DNA of 64,000 bases from Furcasterigmium furcatum (GCA_001599815.1 BCIA01000004.1:1242862-1306861); one strand, 5' to 3'. Positions 31,764-43,275 are shown, numbered from the stretch's first letter. Program-made: numbers and translations. The notes: generated by a model from the letters alone, not told the origin.

Positions 31764-33017
31764 ATGGGTTTCGAATTTGGCAAGGAAACTTGCCGCCCGG
31801 CCTTCCAAGGCCGCGACACGCCCAAGATCTCGTACGGTCTGCGCTTCCCCGAAGCATGCCAGCGTCACTGTAGCGACACGTTCTCCAGCTCCAGAGCGTA
31901 CATCATCTCCTCCAAGACGCTATCGACAAAAACTGATGCACTCGAACGTCTCAAGTCAGCCCTCGGCGACCGTGTCGCGGGCGTCAGGATCGGCATCGAC
32001 TCTCACACCCCGATAACGCAAGTACTGGAGGTCGTACGGGACGCTGCTGGCCGTGACATCGATTGCATCATCACCCTGGGCGCCGGCAGCCTCACCGACG
32101 CCGCGAAGCTCGTCCGCCTGGCCCTCGCAAACGACGCCACCACCGAAGATGACATGGACACGCTCTGGGGAACACCGGAGAGCAACCCGTCGCGGCGGGA
32201 AAATTTCAAGCCTCCGACGATCCCGCTCATCCACATTCCCACCTCGTTGTCCGGCGGCGAGTATCAGGCCATCGCAGGCGGAACAGAATCCCAGGCCCGC
32301 GGCCATGCCAAGAGGACCTTCCACTGCGAGAAGGTCGACCCGGAACTCGTCATCCAGGATCCGGAGCTCTGCCTCACAACGCCCGCTTGGGTATGGCTCA
32401 GCACCGGCGTCCGGTCCGTGGACCACTGCGTGGAGACGCTCTGCTCCCTTCTCTCCAACGATGCAGGAGATGCGGCGTCTCGGGTCGGGCTGCGGAAACT
32501 CATCAGCGGTCTCCTGGAGAGCAAGGAGAACCCCCAGTCGCTGTCGGCTCGCCACCTCTGCCAAGAGGGCGTCGTCTCGGCCATGTTCGCCGTGTCGACC
32601 GGCGTTCCGCTGGGGGCTAGCCACGCCATCGGACACCAGCTCGGCCCGCTCGGCGTCGGCCATGGCGAGACAAGCTGTATCCTGCTCCCTGCCGTCTGCA
32701 AGTTCAACTATGCGCAGAACGCGAACAGGAAACAGCAGGATGAGACGCGGGAGCTCCTCCTCGGTGAGGAGGCCGTGAAGCAGCTGATCAGGTCAAAGAA
32801 CATTACGGACCAGAAGAGCTTGGATCTTGGGGATATCCTGGACCTGGTTATTTCGGCCCTGCGCATGCCCCGGACCCTCAACGACGTGAACGTCGGCGCT
32901 GAGAAGCTGCCCATCTTGGCGAAGAACAGTCTGGAGGATATTTGGATTCGCACGAACGCGGTGCCCATCACGGAGGAGGGGCAGGTGATGGAAATTCTCA
33001 AAATGTGTATTCGTTAA
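31764..33017 (+). CDS. Iron-type alcohol dehydrogenase, maleylacetate-reductase-like
   Basis: Single exon, 417 residues. The dinucleotide-binding motif is TLGAGSLTDAAKLVR. The metal-site segments are SVDHCVETLCS and GASHAIGHQLGPLGVGHGETS, with the spaced histidines of group III alcohol dehydrogenases. PTSLSGGEY matches the maleylacetate reductase branch of the family. That enzyme reduces maleylacetate to 3-oxoadipate with NAD(P)H in hydroquinone/hydroxyquinol routes. The first 45 residues are not strongly presequence-like, so it is probably cytosolic. The shared motif-bearing promoter with the thiolase supports a role between ring opening and CoA activation. Other Fe-ADH activities cannot be excluded. 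Confidence 0.82.
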   Translation: MGFEFGKETCRPAFQGRDTPKISYGLRFPEACQRHCSDTFSSSRAYIISSKTLSTKTDALERLKSALGDRVAGVRIGIDSHTPITQVLEVVRDAAGRDIDCIITLGAGSLTDAAKLVRLALANDATTEDDMDTLWGTPESNPSRRENFKPPTIPLIHIPTSLSGGEYQAIAGGTESQARGHAKRTFHCEKVDPELVIQDPELCLTTPAWVWLSTGVRSVDHCVETLCSLLSNDAGDAASRVGLRKLISGLLESKENPQSLSARHLCQEGVVSAMFAVSTGVPLGASHAIGHQLGPLGVGHGETSCILLPAVCKFNYAQNANRKQQDETRELLLGEEAVKQLIRSKNITDQKSLDLGDILDLVISALRMPRTLNDVNVGAEKLPILAKNSLEDIWIRTNAVPITEEGQVMEILKMCIR

Positions 33018-33198
33018 GTAGGGCAATTAATCTCGTTCACCTTTATGAAGATCATGTCTCGCGGGATTAGTTTGTGTCTCACAGGCCACCATCGAAGTCG
33101 GGTGTTGGCTGGGAAGAAAGGGGCAGTTCTTTGGCGCTATGCCGTTAAATCTAGAGATTCTGAGGATATGGAAATGCCGGTGCTGTACTGAGTGCAAT

Positions 33199-35724
33199 CT
33201 ACGAGACTACCCACGATAGATATCCATCCGAGAGCCTGGAATGCACCGGAGGCTGTTCATCCTCCTCGATATACAGCCCAACCTCGACGAGCGCGAGATG
33301 CTGCCCTGATACAATCCTACCATCCTCGAACACTGAACCAAGCAACGCCCCTCGCATCTTCACATGCCCTAGCTCCGGATGCTCACGACCTACCCAATTT
33401 CGAAGAACTATGGCTATCGCCCCAGCCTCTTTCCTCTCCGTCACGGCGGCCGTACGACAAGGCCCGAGGAGCTCGACCAAGTATCGCAGCTCCGTCTCTA
33501 CATCCGCAATCACGAACCGGCTGCTCTGGTACAAGTACGACGGGGCGTCCAGGAGCACAAAACCGGGTTTCTTGAACACCAGGGCCCCCGTCGACTTGTC
33601 TCGCTCCCCGAAGCCATCGTCCTCCATCGGCACGCGGTAGACCTTCTTGGGCACCCACCTGTACCCGGCCTCCGCGTACCTCTCCACGTCCTCTCCGTGC
33701 AAGAACAGCAGCTCCGACGGCACGACCGTCTGCCACTGCACCCAGGCCTTCATGCGGTCGTCCACCCCGGCCTCCAGCATCTTCTCGACCATCTGCCTCT
33801 GGCCGCCCCCCAGGGAGCAGGACATGGCGAAGCAGAGAAACTTGTCCGACTCGCGGCTCGTCTCCCGCGCCCGCATCGTGTTCCAGACGGCCACCATCCG
33901 CTGCGCCAGGTGCTCGGGACGCGATCTGTGGCTGACGTCCTCCCACAGCTCCCGCATCCCCTTGAAAAACGCCTTGGAATCCTCGGCGAGGGACGCCTCG
34001 AGAGAGAACGTCCGGGCCGCCAGCGCCATCTCTTCCAGCCGGCTCTGTGGTATATTCTGCGCGTGAAACGGGGCTCCCCCCATCCTTTCAATAAAGGCCA
34101 CGCCGGCCTGGTCCATCCTGTCCAACACGACCGACATCCTCGGGAATGCTATCTCCTGGGCGTTCCTGTTGATCTTGTTCTCCTTCCTCCACAGCGGCAG
34201 CGGCGTCACCCCATCCCTCAGCAGGAAGCGCAGCCAGTCCGTCGCCAGGAAGCCCTCCTGGAACGTCCAGGCCCGCCGCATCCATCCCGACAGCCCGATC
34301 CGCGCGGCGAGCTCGGCGTCGGAGCACGCCCCGTGCTCGACGGCCATGATCTCCGCGTCGAGGACGACGGTCATGGACGCCGAGGCGTAGACGTCCTTCA
34401 TCCGCGAGATGGCCATCTTCCTGTACCCCGGCTCGAGCGGGATGCACAGCGTATCCATCCAGATGGAGAGCGGTTTCTGCCGGTACTTCCTGATGGGGTC
34501 GCCGATGCGCTGGACGCCGGGCGCCAGGATCTTGAAGACCTTGCCCACTGCCTCAACGGCCTTCTTCGACGCGGGCGAGTCGTACTCGAAGTCCTCGGAC
34601 GTGGTGTTCAGGACATGGATTGTCTCGTCCCAGGACGCGTCGACGAGGCGGTCGTAGAGGAACTGGAACTGGCACAGGGGCAAGGAGTTCGACACCGGGT
34701 TGCCCAGGCCGTCGGACCAGCTGTGACACGGTCAGTAACTCGTTGGTGAGGCAAGAAGGTACGTGACACGAAACGCTCACACATGGCTGATGGCGGTGAA
34801 GTAGTGAATGACCGGGTCCCCCGTCTTGACCTTGATGTCGAGAATCGTGGCGCCGCTCGCGTCCTTTCCAGGACTCGTCATCGAGATGACAGGTATCTTC
34901 CCCAGTTCCAGGATGCGCTGAATCTCCCGCTGATCGGGCAAAATATGGCCGCAGCGGCACCCGTGCCTCCTGTGCTGCGTAACGTACGTCTTCTCGTCGA
35001 TGTTATTCAAAAGACACGTGTCCGCCTTGCAGTTCCAGTGGTCCCCGGCCGGAATCCGTCGCCTCATGTAGCTGACGCAGAACATGGTTATCTCCGTGAA
35101 GGACTCTCGCGCGACGGCGATGTCCCGAGGGCACCATCCCGCCGCCATCATCCTGGTGGCCGCGAGGGTGTCGAGCCCCCAGACCCGGCCACGGCCGAGC
35201 TTGAAGAGCGTCTGGAGGGCGTGATCGAAGGTGCAGCCCAGGACGCCGAGACACAGGGTCACCTCGGGCGCCAGCGGGGGATCGGGCACGAGCATGAGGC
35301 TGCTGACGATCTTGTTGAGCGTGTTCTGGGCCACGCCGATCCTTCCGAGGTACTCCCTACAGTTTGCCGCGCTCTCCTTCGCCATCTCCTCGACCTTGGC
35401 CGCCCATTCCGTGATGAGCTTCTCGATGCCCTGCGTACAGAGCCGGAAGCCATGGTCGTCGAGCTTCACGAAGCGGCTCTGATCGTACGGCTCGCCGAAA
35501 TAGAGCATCTCCTGGAGATAACCGAAGAACAGCCATGACTGCAGGAACGACGCTGTCTTCTCAGGAGGGTGCTGGGAGAAGTCGCGTTCGTAGAGCCTGG
35601 TGACGGAGAATCCCTGCCGCGCAAAGTACTCGTCGAACTTTTGCCCGTCGTACGGCTGGTCGGTGATGAGCGGCACCCGCGGGTAGGGCTCCGTCATATA
35701 CCTGAATGTTGGGAGGTGATCCAT
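33199..35724 (-). CDS. HET-domain protein (heterokaryon-incompatibility family)
   Basis: Exons (transcript order) 35724-34781 and 34720-33199 give 821 residues. The HET domain is in the middle: FTAISHVWSDGLGNP spans the intron, SIWMDTLCIPLEPGYRKMAI follows, and MRRAWTFQEGFLA closes it, matching the three conserved blocks of the family. The N-terminal 300 residues include a Cys/His-rich stretch (DHWNCKADTCLL, HGCRCGHI). The family acts in non-self recognition and programmed cell death between incompatible hyphae, but many members have unknown roles. The promoter lacks the cluster motif, and the gene is convergent with the Fe-ADH, so it marks the right edge of the regulon. It was placed next to the cluster perhaps by chance. 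Confidence 0.85.
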
Positions 35725-36001
35725 GGCGAATGTGATTTCAGTCGCGGGTTGCCATGTTGAGACATTTTCTCTCTCGTCGGAGGGCGATTATCGTGTCCGC
35801 CAATATATCTTGGTGCGGCTGAGTGAAGACGATGGTCTGTGTTGCTTCAGCTCATGCGACTTGCCAGGCTTGCATGAGCCCACGCCACAGACTAAACCCG
35901 ATTGGACATGGCGATGCCTTCGTGCGATGGACGTTATCTGACTGTAATCGAGGTGAAGTACAACATGGTGAGATTCAAGTGGTCTGTCTAATGCCCTGCT
36001 C

Positions 36002-37359
36002 TCACTCCAAACAACACCGTGCAATCCAGTCTGCCTGTATGACAACGCCAGAATATGCTGCAGCCTCGTCTTTCTCCGCCGATGATGCCTCTTTACCAGG
36101 GACAGTACCTCCGAAATCGATCAGATGCCAGACATGCCCCTTCAACGGTTCCACGCACACATCGACATACTCAACGCCGTCCTGTTCCGTGTCAGCGACT
36201 CAGCCTGTCAGGCATCTCGAATGTGATGAAACATACCCTTTTCATGACATTCCCAAGATCGATGACATCCGACAAAAACATGTCCAGTTCACCAGACATG
36301 AGCAGCACGCGCGGGGGTAGAACAGCGCCCCAGCTGCCCTCGTACGCAGCAGGACTGACCCAACAGTCCAGCGGGCGACCTCCAAGATACGCATCTCTCC
36401 ACCGGTCAAGAGCTTGCTTGTCGAGGCAATCATGCCCCGCATTTCTGCGCATCGAGGCACTGCTGTTGCGCAGATTGACCCACGGACTGGCCAGGCAGGC
36501 GGCGACGACAACGCCGTCTCCGGGCCGGGCTTGGTAGGCAGGAACCTCCGGATGAGGGTCCACGAGATGGCGGAGAAAGGCCAGCGTCAAGTTCCCGCCG
36601 GCCGAGTCGCTGACGACGATGATGGGCTTCCCCTGGCGGCTTAGGTGCTCCCGGAAAGCCGCAGTGATCTGCCTTAAAGCTCCCGGGAATGGATTCTCTG
36701 GCGCCAAATCATACCCTGCGCTGAAAATGTCTGCCTTGATACCCCGGGCCTGGAGCTCGACGCCCAGCTGTAGCAGGTATGGCGATGTTGCTTCCGGCGA
36801 TCCGGACACGAACCCGCCCCCATGGACGTAGAGGATGATGTGCGTCGAGTTGGGATATTTCGTGATGTAGAGGCCTCGGAATGATGTCGTCGCAACCTGG
36901 ACGAGGACCTGGTCAGCAGCCGATGCATCAAGCATGAAAAACGTCCTTACCTCTGCACAGTCCACCTTTTCCTCCAGGAGAGTTGGACAAGAGTGAAGAA
37001 GGTCTTTCACCTCCATCGCCGGCCCGGATGTCACTGCCCTGAACTGTGGTATCGACAACAAGGCGGAAAGCCAGCGCGTCTCGATCAGTTGCGCCACCAT
37101 GATTCAATAGCGCTGGTACTCACCATCTGACTGACGCATTGGCAATCATGTGCTGCAGTGTCGGGCGTTGTGATCCAAAAAGGGTCGTCAGCCTGGCGCG
37201 AAGCTTCGTCCTGGGCACGACATAGTCTACGCATGGACGCATGAGTCGAAGGACGACAGGTGGTATAACTTGAGGGCATGAGGTCAACTTACATCTGAGA
37301 AGCGTCACGCAGGTCAACAGCCTCAGGTCATCGAGGAAGGATCCGGGCTGGGACGACAT
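36002..37359 (-). CDS. Alpha/beta-hydrolase, hormone-sensitive-lipase-type esterase
   Basis: The catalytic part is sure: the oxyanion motif YVHGGGFVSGSP, the nucleophile elbow VVSDSAGGNLTL, and an acid/His region split over the last intron (ELDMFLSDVIDLGN, then EPLKGHVWHL). The last exon is 36181-36002, joined to an exon ending at 36237. The 5' end is less clear: an upstream open stretch from the ATG at 37359 reads like the N-terminus of this family (MSSQPGSFLDDLRLL, VVPRTKLRARLTT) and would be spliced near 37130 to about 37050. A shorter start at 37100 (MVAQLIETRW) is possible. It hydrolyses small esters; there is no signal peptide. No cluster motif is in its promoter. Confidence 0.72.
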
Positions 37360-37447
37360 GGCGCGCTGGAGTGTTGGAGGGTGCTGGTCGGTTCGCAGCC
37401 CACGATGAAGCTGGCAGGGCGGTGGCTTGAGCTTCGGGGTCTCCCAT

Positions 37448-37735
37448 TCACTTCATCTTCAAGTGGCTGTACGTCGGGCCTGTTCCCAGGGTCAAGGTGT
37501 TGAACAGCATCTCGGAAAGCGCACACCATCCGTTGCTGGGAAACATCAGCATGCTGATCGTCCGGCCCCTGACGACGAAGATTGTTGCACCAAAGTCCCT
37601 AGTGCATGACTGCTGACCTTGCATCTTGACTCGATTGAGTTGATGATGCCCCGTGACGACGTCGACGGGGTAATCGGGCAGAAGGGAGACTGACACGGCA
37701 AGCTGACTCGAAGAATCAACGCGGGTCAGCTGCAG
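37448..37735 (-). pseudogene. Orphan coding-like fragment
   Basis: An open frame follows a good acceptor (TTTCTGCAG) at 37735 and ends at a TGA at 37448. It reads as protein-like sequence (GRTISMLMFPSNGWCALSEM, LGTGPTYSHLKMK) but has no ATG until 37624, and a stop lies just before the acceptor. It looks like the last exon of a gene whose 5' part is missing or unrecognised. I do not recognise the family. It sits between the esterase and the SDR gene. Confidence 0.3.
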
Positions 37736-37978
37736 AAAGAACCCCGCCAACTACGAGTCCCAGTCAGCCAGACCAGCCGGGAGACTAGCAGAACGTCTTG
37801 CCCCGCACCGGGCATGTGTCTTGCGTACCACTCCGAGATGGCGACGGGTGCGAGGTCCGTCCGTGGCCGACTCCGGGCAGCTGGTTATCAACACACACGA
37901 CCTGGCAGATGCTCAGGACAGAACATCTCACAACTCGGAGAACAATAACACACTCTGACTACCCTGCCACTAATCATT

Positions 37979-38923
37979 ATGTCAGACGCAAAACTCACTT
38001 CTCTCCAAGGCCGTGTGGCCATCGTCACCGGCGCCGGCGGAGGCCTCGGTCACGAATACGCCCTTCTCCTTGCCCGCTACGGCGCCCACGTGGTCGTGAA
38101 TGACTACGGAGGAACCCTCGACGGCAAGAGAGGCAACAGCGCTCGCGCCCAGGCCGTCGTGGACGAGATCAAGGCCGAAGGGGGTGAGGCCGTGGCAGAC
38201 GGTCACGACGTCTCCATCCAAGCCGAGGTCCACGAGCTCGTCAACAACACCATCGCCACATACGGCACGGTTCACATCCTCGTCAACAACGCCGGCGTAG
38301 CGGGGTCGGCCAGCAGCCACGACGACGTCAACGAGGCGTCGTTCCGGCGGACGTGGGAAATCGCCGCCCTGGGATCCATCCTCCTCATCAGCGCCGTGTA
38401 CCCGACGATGGAGAAGCAGGGGTACGGCCGCATCATCAACACGTCCTCGGACAGCATCTTCGGCATGGGCGCGGGCGGCGACGGCGGCTACGTCTCGAGC
38501 AAGGGCGCCGTGTACGGCCTCACGCGGGAGCTGGGCCGCATGAGCCCGCAGCACGGGATCAAGATCAACGGCGTGCTCCCCTCGGCGGTCTCGCGCATGT
38601 CGGACATGTCGCCCATCATCAGCCGGATCACCCGCGAGTACTTCAAGACGCACCTGGTGGCGGACTTTGTGGCGCTCCTCGCGAGCGAGGAGTGTCCCGT
38701 GTCGGGGGAGTTGTTCAGCGTGGGCGGCGGGCGAGCGGCGAGGACGACGCTGGCCACGGTGCCGGGGCACTGCAATGAGTCGACGCCGGAGGGGTATCTG
38801 CGGAATTTTGACCGGGTCATGGGCGGCACGGAGGAGTTGTATGTGCCAACGGACACGTTGGACCAGGTCCGCTTCGCCATCAAGCATGCGACCGGAACAG
38901 ACCCGGGGAAGATCGAGATGTAA
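37979..38923 (+). CDS. Short-chain dehydrogenase/reductase (MFE-2-like hydroxyacyl-CoA dehydrogenase type)
   Basis: Single exon, 314 residues. The NAD(P)-binding motif is VTGAGGGLGHEYA, followed by NDYGGTLDG, which is typical of the dehydrogenase domains of peroxisomal multifunctional enzyme type 2. NNAG, the catalytic Ser in INTSSDS and the YVSSK Tyr/Lys pair are intact. It stands alone, without hydratase or SCP2 domains, and lacks a PTS1 (ends GKIEM). It probably oxidises a hydroxyacyl or related alcohol. No cluster motif is present upstream, so a link to the aromatic regulon is not supported. Confidence 0.85.
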   Translation: MSDAKLTSLQGRVAIVTGAGGGLGHEYALLLARYGAHVVVNDYGGTLDGKRGNSARAQAVVDEIKAEGGEAVADGHDVSIQAEVHELVNNTIATYGTVHILVNNAGVAGSASSHDDVNEASFRRTWEIAALGSILLISAVYPTMEKQGYGRIINTSSDSIFGMGAGGDGGYVSSKGAVYGLTRELGRMSPQHGIKINGVLPSAVSRMSDMSPIISRITREYFKTHLVADFVALLASEECPVSGELFSVGGGRAARTTLATVPGHCNESTPEGYLRNFDRVMGGTEELYVPTDTLDQVRFAIKHATGTDPGKIEM

Positions 38924-39539
38924 TGTAGATTAGGCCGATCTGCTTCTCTCAGCCATCGTCCTGAAAGTAGCTACCACCAGGAAACCTACTAGAGGGAGCT
39001 TCATGGCACCCGTTGCGTTGGATGACCGCATGGGACATTCCGCTTTAAGAAGAATGCCGGTTGGCCATCCATTGCTGGCGATTGCGATTTGATCCAACAG
39101 TGGCACAGATTACCGTCCTTGGCGAACGAGGACCGAGGCTAATCGGCTGTCGAACAGGGATAAAACGTGGACTGATCGAGCTAAGACATCGATGTGCTGC
39201 AAATCATGTTCATGTCGTCTCTCGTCCTGCAGAGCTTGGTGGAGGCCCGGAGAGCAAGGGTACCTAGGTACTCGTGCAAGTCGTGCTCGGGATACCAGGC
39301 AACAGGGAAGGGAGAGCGCGGGACAACTCACACCAAGTATGGGGGTTGGGGGTGGAAGGAATGGGCCTCTTTGAGAAGAACACAGAAGACCGGACACTAC
39401 TTCACAGCTGGCCACTGCCGATTCGAGCCGAATAACCAAGCCCTGGAGCGAGATCGAAATGGACATGTCACCAGAAGGCGTTGATAATACATAGGATATT
39501 ACAACTGACTGGCTATTTGGACACAGATACCTACAGCAC
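38924..39539. other. Convergent intergenic region
   Basis: 616 bp between the 3' ends of the SDR and tannase-family genes. Only short overlapping ORFs without protein character were seen. Confidence 0.4.
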
Positions 39540-41324
39540 TCACAATTCGTTGCTCAACGACCTCTTCTTCTGGCACTTGCTCGCCGTGCAAGCCCAACAC
39601 TCAGCGGATTTCACATCCCCGCATTCCTCCAGATACTGGGCTCTCTCTGGGAAAGGACACAAGATCCGATTCCATTTCGCCCCTTCCGAGTTAGTAAATC
39701 CAATAGGGGAGGAATCTGGCACAGTCCCATTCTCCACCCAGCCGCGCAGCTGCTCGAACAAGGCGGTGGGCTGTCCGCCGTTGCCACCAAAGCAGTGGGC
39801 CAGGCCGGGGACTTCGAAATATCGGTAGAAGCTGCGGGCATCGGGGAGAAGAGACATCACAGACTCGTAGTAGGCCTCGGTGCTCTTGGCTGGAATGACT
39901 TCGTCATCCTAGGTGCGGCAAGCGTTAGCATTTGGACGTCTGAGCTGGGTGACGGGACACATACCAGGCCGTGGAACGTCAACATCTTCCCGCCCGCGTC
40001 CCTGAATGCCGACAGGTCGGCATCGTCCGTGCCGAGGAGATACCCGTACTCCTCGATACCGGCCTGGACTAGGGAATCGAATTCCTCGTGTGTGAGATTC
40101 CCAATGTCGAAACTCGGGTCCTTCGCCACGAAGAGTTGGAGCCATTGGGAGCCCAGGGCGTTGGGTTGGCCGACGCAGGTCCCGCTGGAGCAGTCAGTCA
40201 CCGCAATACCAGGCTGGTTCGATCGAGTACCAGTCAGGTCTGCGCCGGGATTGAAGCCTGGGAAGATCAGCTTCCCATCAGCGGTGGCAAGGCCGCGCCA
40301 CGCCTGGTCTACCACCGTAGCGGCGGCAGCGGTGATCTCGACCTCGTCTCCGGTCTGTGAGCAGTTGGTAGATGTGCCGACCAACTGGAAAGGGTCGAAG
40401 CTGGAGAGGCAGGCGTCCACGTCTGATATGATCCCATCGGTCACGCTGTCCAGCCCATCGCAGGCGGCTAGGGCGCCTTGGAGGATTGCGTCGAGTTCGC
40501 ACATGTATGGGTACTGGCCCAACATGTTCATCTGCTGTTGCGGCCAGAAAATACTGGCGGTGAGCTTGTGGAGCGCCAGAGCCGGCGCCCCGGCGGCGAT
40601 GCCGTCGTACGCGGTCGGGTACCTTTGCGCAAGCATTAGGCCCTGGCGCCCGCCCTGAGAGCAGCCGTTCCAGTAGGAGTAGATCGGGGGCTTTCCATAG
40701 AAGGTGCGAATGATGTCTTTGCTGATGATGGCCTATTTCTCAGTCAGCGGGGCGAAGACAACAGCAGGGCAAGCTCTAACCTACTTGATCGTTCAGCGAC
40801 ACCGAGCCCAGGTTACGGACGAGGTTGTAGTCCACGTTCCCAGGGCTCAAGAGGGCCCATGAGCTGGCATCCTGTGGATTGGGGGAGTACCCGAACCCGG
40901 CATCTGTGCTGCTCGTGGCGTATCCTTCCGCGACCGCGCCGGCCATGCCAGCGTACGGGAGAAAGAATCGACCGGGAGCGAATCCACCGCCACCCACTGA
41001 GTAAAGTCTCTCATTCCAGGCACCCTCCCCCGCCGGCAGCCAAGTCTCGACGTTGACCTCGTCGCCGGTGCCAGGGTGGGTATAGGTAACGGTGACGTTG
41101 CAGAAAGACAGGTTCTCGGCGTTGATGGAGGGTTGCGTGAATCTGTATGCGGAATGCACCGACTGGGTGAAGTTGGATACTGGGGAGGCGTTGATGGAGA
41201 GGATTTCAGCACCGAATACTGAGGGAGGGGTCGCAAAGGTGCTTGGCACACATCTGGTGAGGAGGGAGGAAGCAGCCATGGTGAGAGGAATGTTGGTCGT
41301 GAAGTTGAATGGTAGACTGGGCAT
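39540..41324 (-). CDS. Tannase / feruloyl esterase family protein
   Basis: Exons (transcript order) 41324-40785, 40732-39965, 39908-39540 give 558 residues. The start at 41324 was chosen because a TATAAAG lies at 41371-41365, too close to the ATG at 41360 for that to be used. The catalytic Ser is in YWNGCSQGGRQG, the acid is in FHGLDDEVIP across the second junction, and the His is in GLAHCFGG, all diagnostic for the tannase family; paired cysteines that hold Ser and His together (GCS and AHC) are present. The family cleaves gallate or ferulate esters from plant tannins or hemicellulose, normally outside the cell, although no strong signal peptide is visible here. Released phenolic acids could feed the aromatic cluster, but its promoter lacks the cluster motif. 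Confidence 0.87.
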
Positions 41325-41364
41325 GGAAGAAGCCGGACAACCAATGACGCTGGAAGACATGTCT

Positions 41365-41371
41365 CTTTATA
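41365..41371 (-). promoter_or_regulatory. TATA box of the tannase-family gene
   Basis: TATAAAG on the minus strand, about 40 bp before the chosen ATG at 41324. It is used here to decide the start codon. Confidence 0.5.
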
Positions 41372-42327
41372 TCTTCATGGTACGACATTGTGATCGTCAT
41401 CCCAGCTTTCACGGACCTTGGTCAATGCATCCCAGTGCCAGGACCCGGAGGACTAGAGCGTGGCGGTGTCTCGTATCCTATGCTCCTCGGGCTCTAGAAC
41501 GAGGAACGATGGTGTCGGTTTGGAACCGAGAAGCGACCTGCTCGCATTCAGGTTCGTACTGGGCACGATGTGATTGGCCCTCAATACTAAACCACCCCTG
41601 ACACAATCGAGTACTAGCACCACTTGGGGAGTCGTCGGTATGGATAGAACTACGACATACTCAGGGACACTGAGAGAACAGGAATGCTGTCGCATTCACA
41701 AACGAGCTGTCCGGATTTACCTGTGAGCGATATCCTCTCGTATAATCCCGTCACGACACGACCGGGCGCTCTTCGTCGGCCGTAGAAGTAGCAACGGATC
41801 GTGGAGTGCCCTGGAGAGCATGGCGTTGACCCCTATTTCCAGAACTCCTATCCGCGCGCCGGGGCGACCCCAAAGGACAGCTCAAAATCCGCTTCAGATT
41901 TTTCAGGGTGCAGCGAGTGCCAAGTAACAGTAAACAGAGTCATAACTTCCAATATTGCCCTTGTTCACAAATAATAAGGCAAGATCGCCACATGCATGCA
42001 CTAGGTGATGTGCACTCAACCCAAGGTGGTCGGCGATGGCGAAATCATGTACTAAGTTGTAATCCTATCTCATAGGCTATCTGCCTGAAGGACTCGATCT
42101 ATCGTAACGTTGAGAAAACACCCTGAATGAAATAGAGATGCCTGGCACATCTCCCGAAGTCTCCTCCCCGCTCGCATCGCATCGCGACATCTTGCTGTCT
42201 CTAAATCCGTCGTCTCTTCGCCTGGACAATTACTTCCTTTCAGCTCCTTTATCGTCGATCCTGCCATCGCATATGCTGACCACGCCCAATTCTGCCTGGG
42301 ATATCGCGCCCCAGGTTCAGCCTCAGA
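41372..42327. other. Intergenic region without visible gene
   Basis: About 955 bp: upstream flank of the tannase-family gene and 3' flank of the RTA1 gene. No ORF with domain support, repeat or RNA gene was seen. Confidence 0.4.
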
Positions 42328-43275
42328 TCAAACTCCCTTGTAAGACACAGTGCGGGAGGTCTCGCTCAACCCAATCATGGAATCGCCACTGACGGTGTCC
42401 CTGGATTCTTGGTTGTCAATGGGGTTCTGCAGGATCGACGGGAACCACCACCAGAAGATGACCATGACGATGAACATGGGGACCGCGTCGAACACGAACA
42501 GGGGCCACTCCGTGGTGAGGAGGTACCCGTCGTGCCCCATGATGAACTCGATCATCCGGAAGATGGACCGCGCCATGATCAGGGCGCTCGTGGCGTAGAG
42601 CATGTACAGGATCTGCTCCCACTTGAGGTCCTTGCGGATGAGCCCGAGCGCCGCGGGGTCCCGGCGCATCCTGACGTGGAACATGGTGGCTGTGCTCCAG
42701 AATATGCCGAAGATGACAATGTGGAAGGCGAGGCCGCCGACGACAATCTTTTCGGCTATCGAGGCGAGGTCGCTGATGACCATCATGCCCGCCGAACCGC
42801 TCTGGATGGCCAGTGCGAGGACGTCGCCGGTGACGAAGATCCTCGTGAGCCAGAGCGGCCTGAAAATGGAGTGCTTTTCGCCGCCCACGCTGCGGATGAC
42901 TCGAGAGAGTGTCATATAAATCGAAGCGGCGTAGAGGACTGGCGGAAGGAGGATGAAGACGTTCTGGATGCAGAATGGCATCAGCTTGGCCGTGTTATTG
43001 TGTGCGACGATTCGGGCTGCGTATCCGATGACCTGGACTGTGTTTTTCTGGTGTCAGCTGGCTTTGGGCGACAAAACCTGGGGGGTTACTCCGAATTTCT
43101 TACACAGGCCTCCCACGGCGAAGACAGTACAGAACCATGTCCGATTTCTCCAGATACGCCAGGAAATGGCCAGGGTCACGACCAGGTAGAGCACCAGGAA
43201 GATCGCGGCCGCAGGGATGGAGGGGAGGTACTTCCACAGATAGTAGTCCCCCCGAAACGGTTCCAACTTTGCCAT
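42328..43275 (-). CDS. RTA1-family membrane protein (lipid-translocating exporter type)
   Basis: Exons (transcript order) 43275-43104 and 43037-42328 give 293 residues; the ATG at 43275 (MAKLEPFRGDYYLWKYLPS) is the best start, since the frame upstream opens with a poor non-family lead. Seven hydrophobic segments are spaced along the protein. Family marks are YLWKYLPSIPAAAIF at the start, VIGYAARIVAHNNT, SIYMTLSRVIRSVGGE, GDVLALAIQSGSAGMM and FRMIEFIMGHDGYL. RTA1/Rsb1 proteins confer resistance to 7-aminocholesterol or sphingoid bases, probably by moving lipids across the plasma membrane. Neighbours give no clue to its substrate. Confidence 0.88.
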
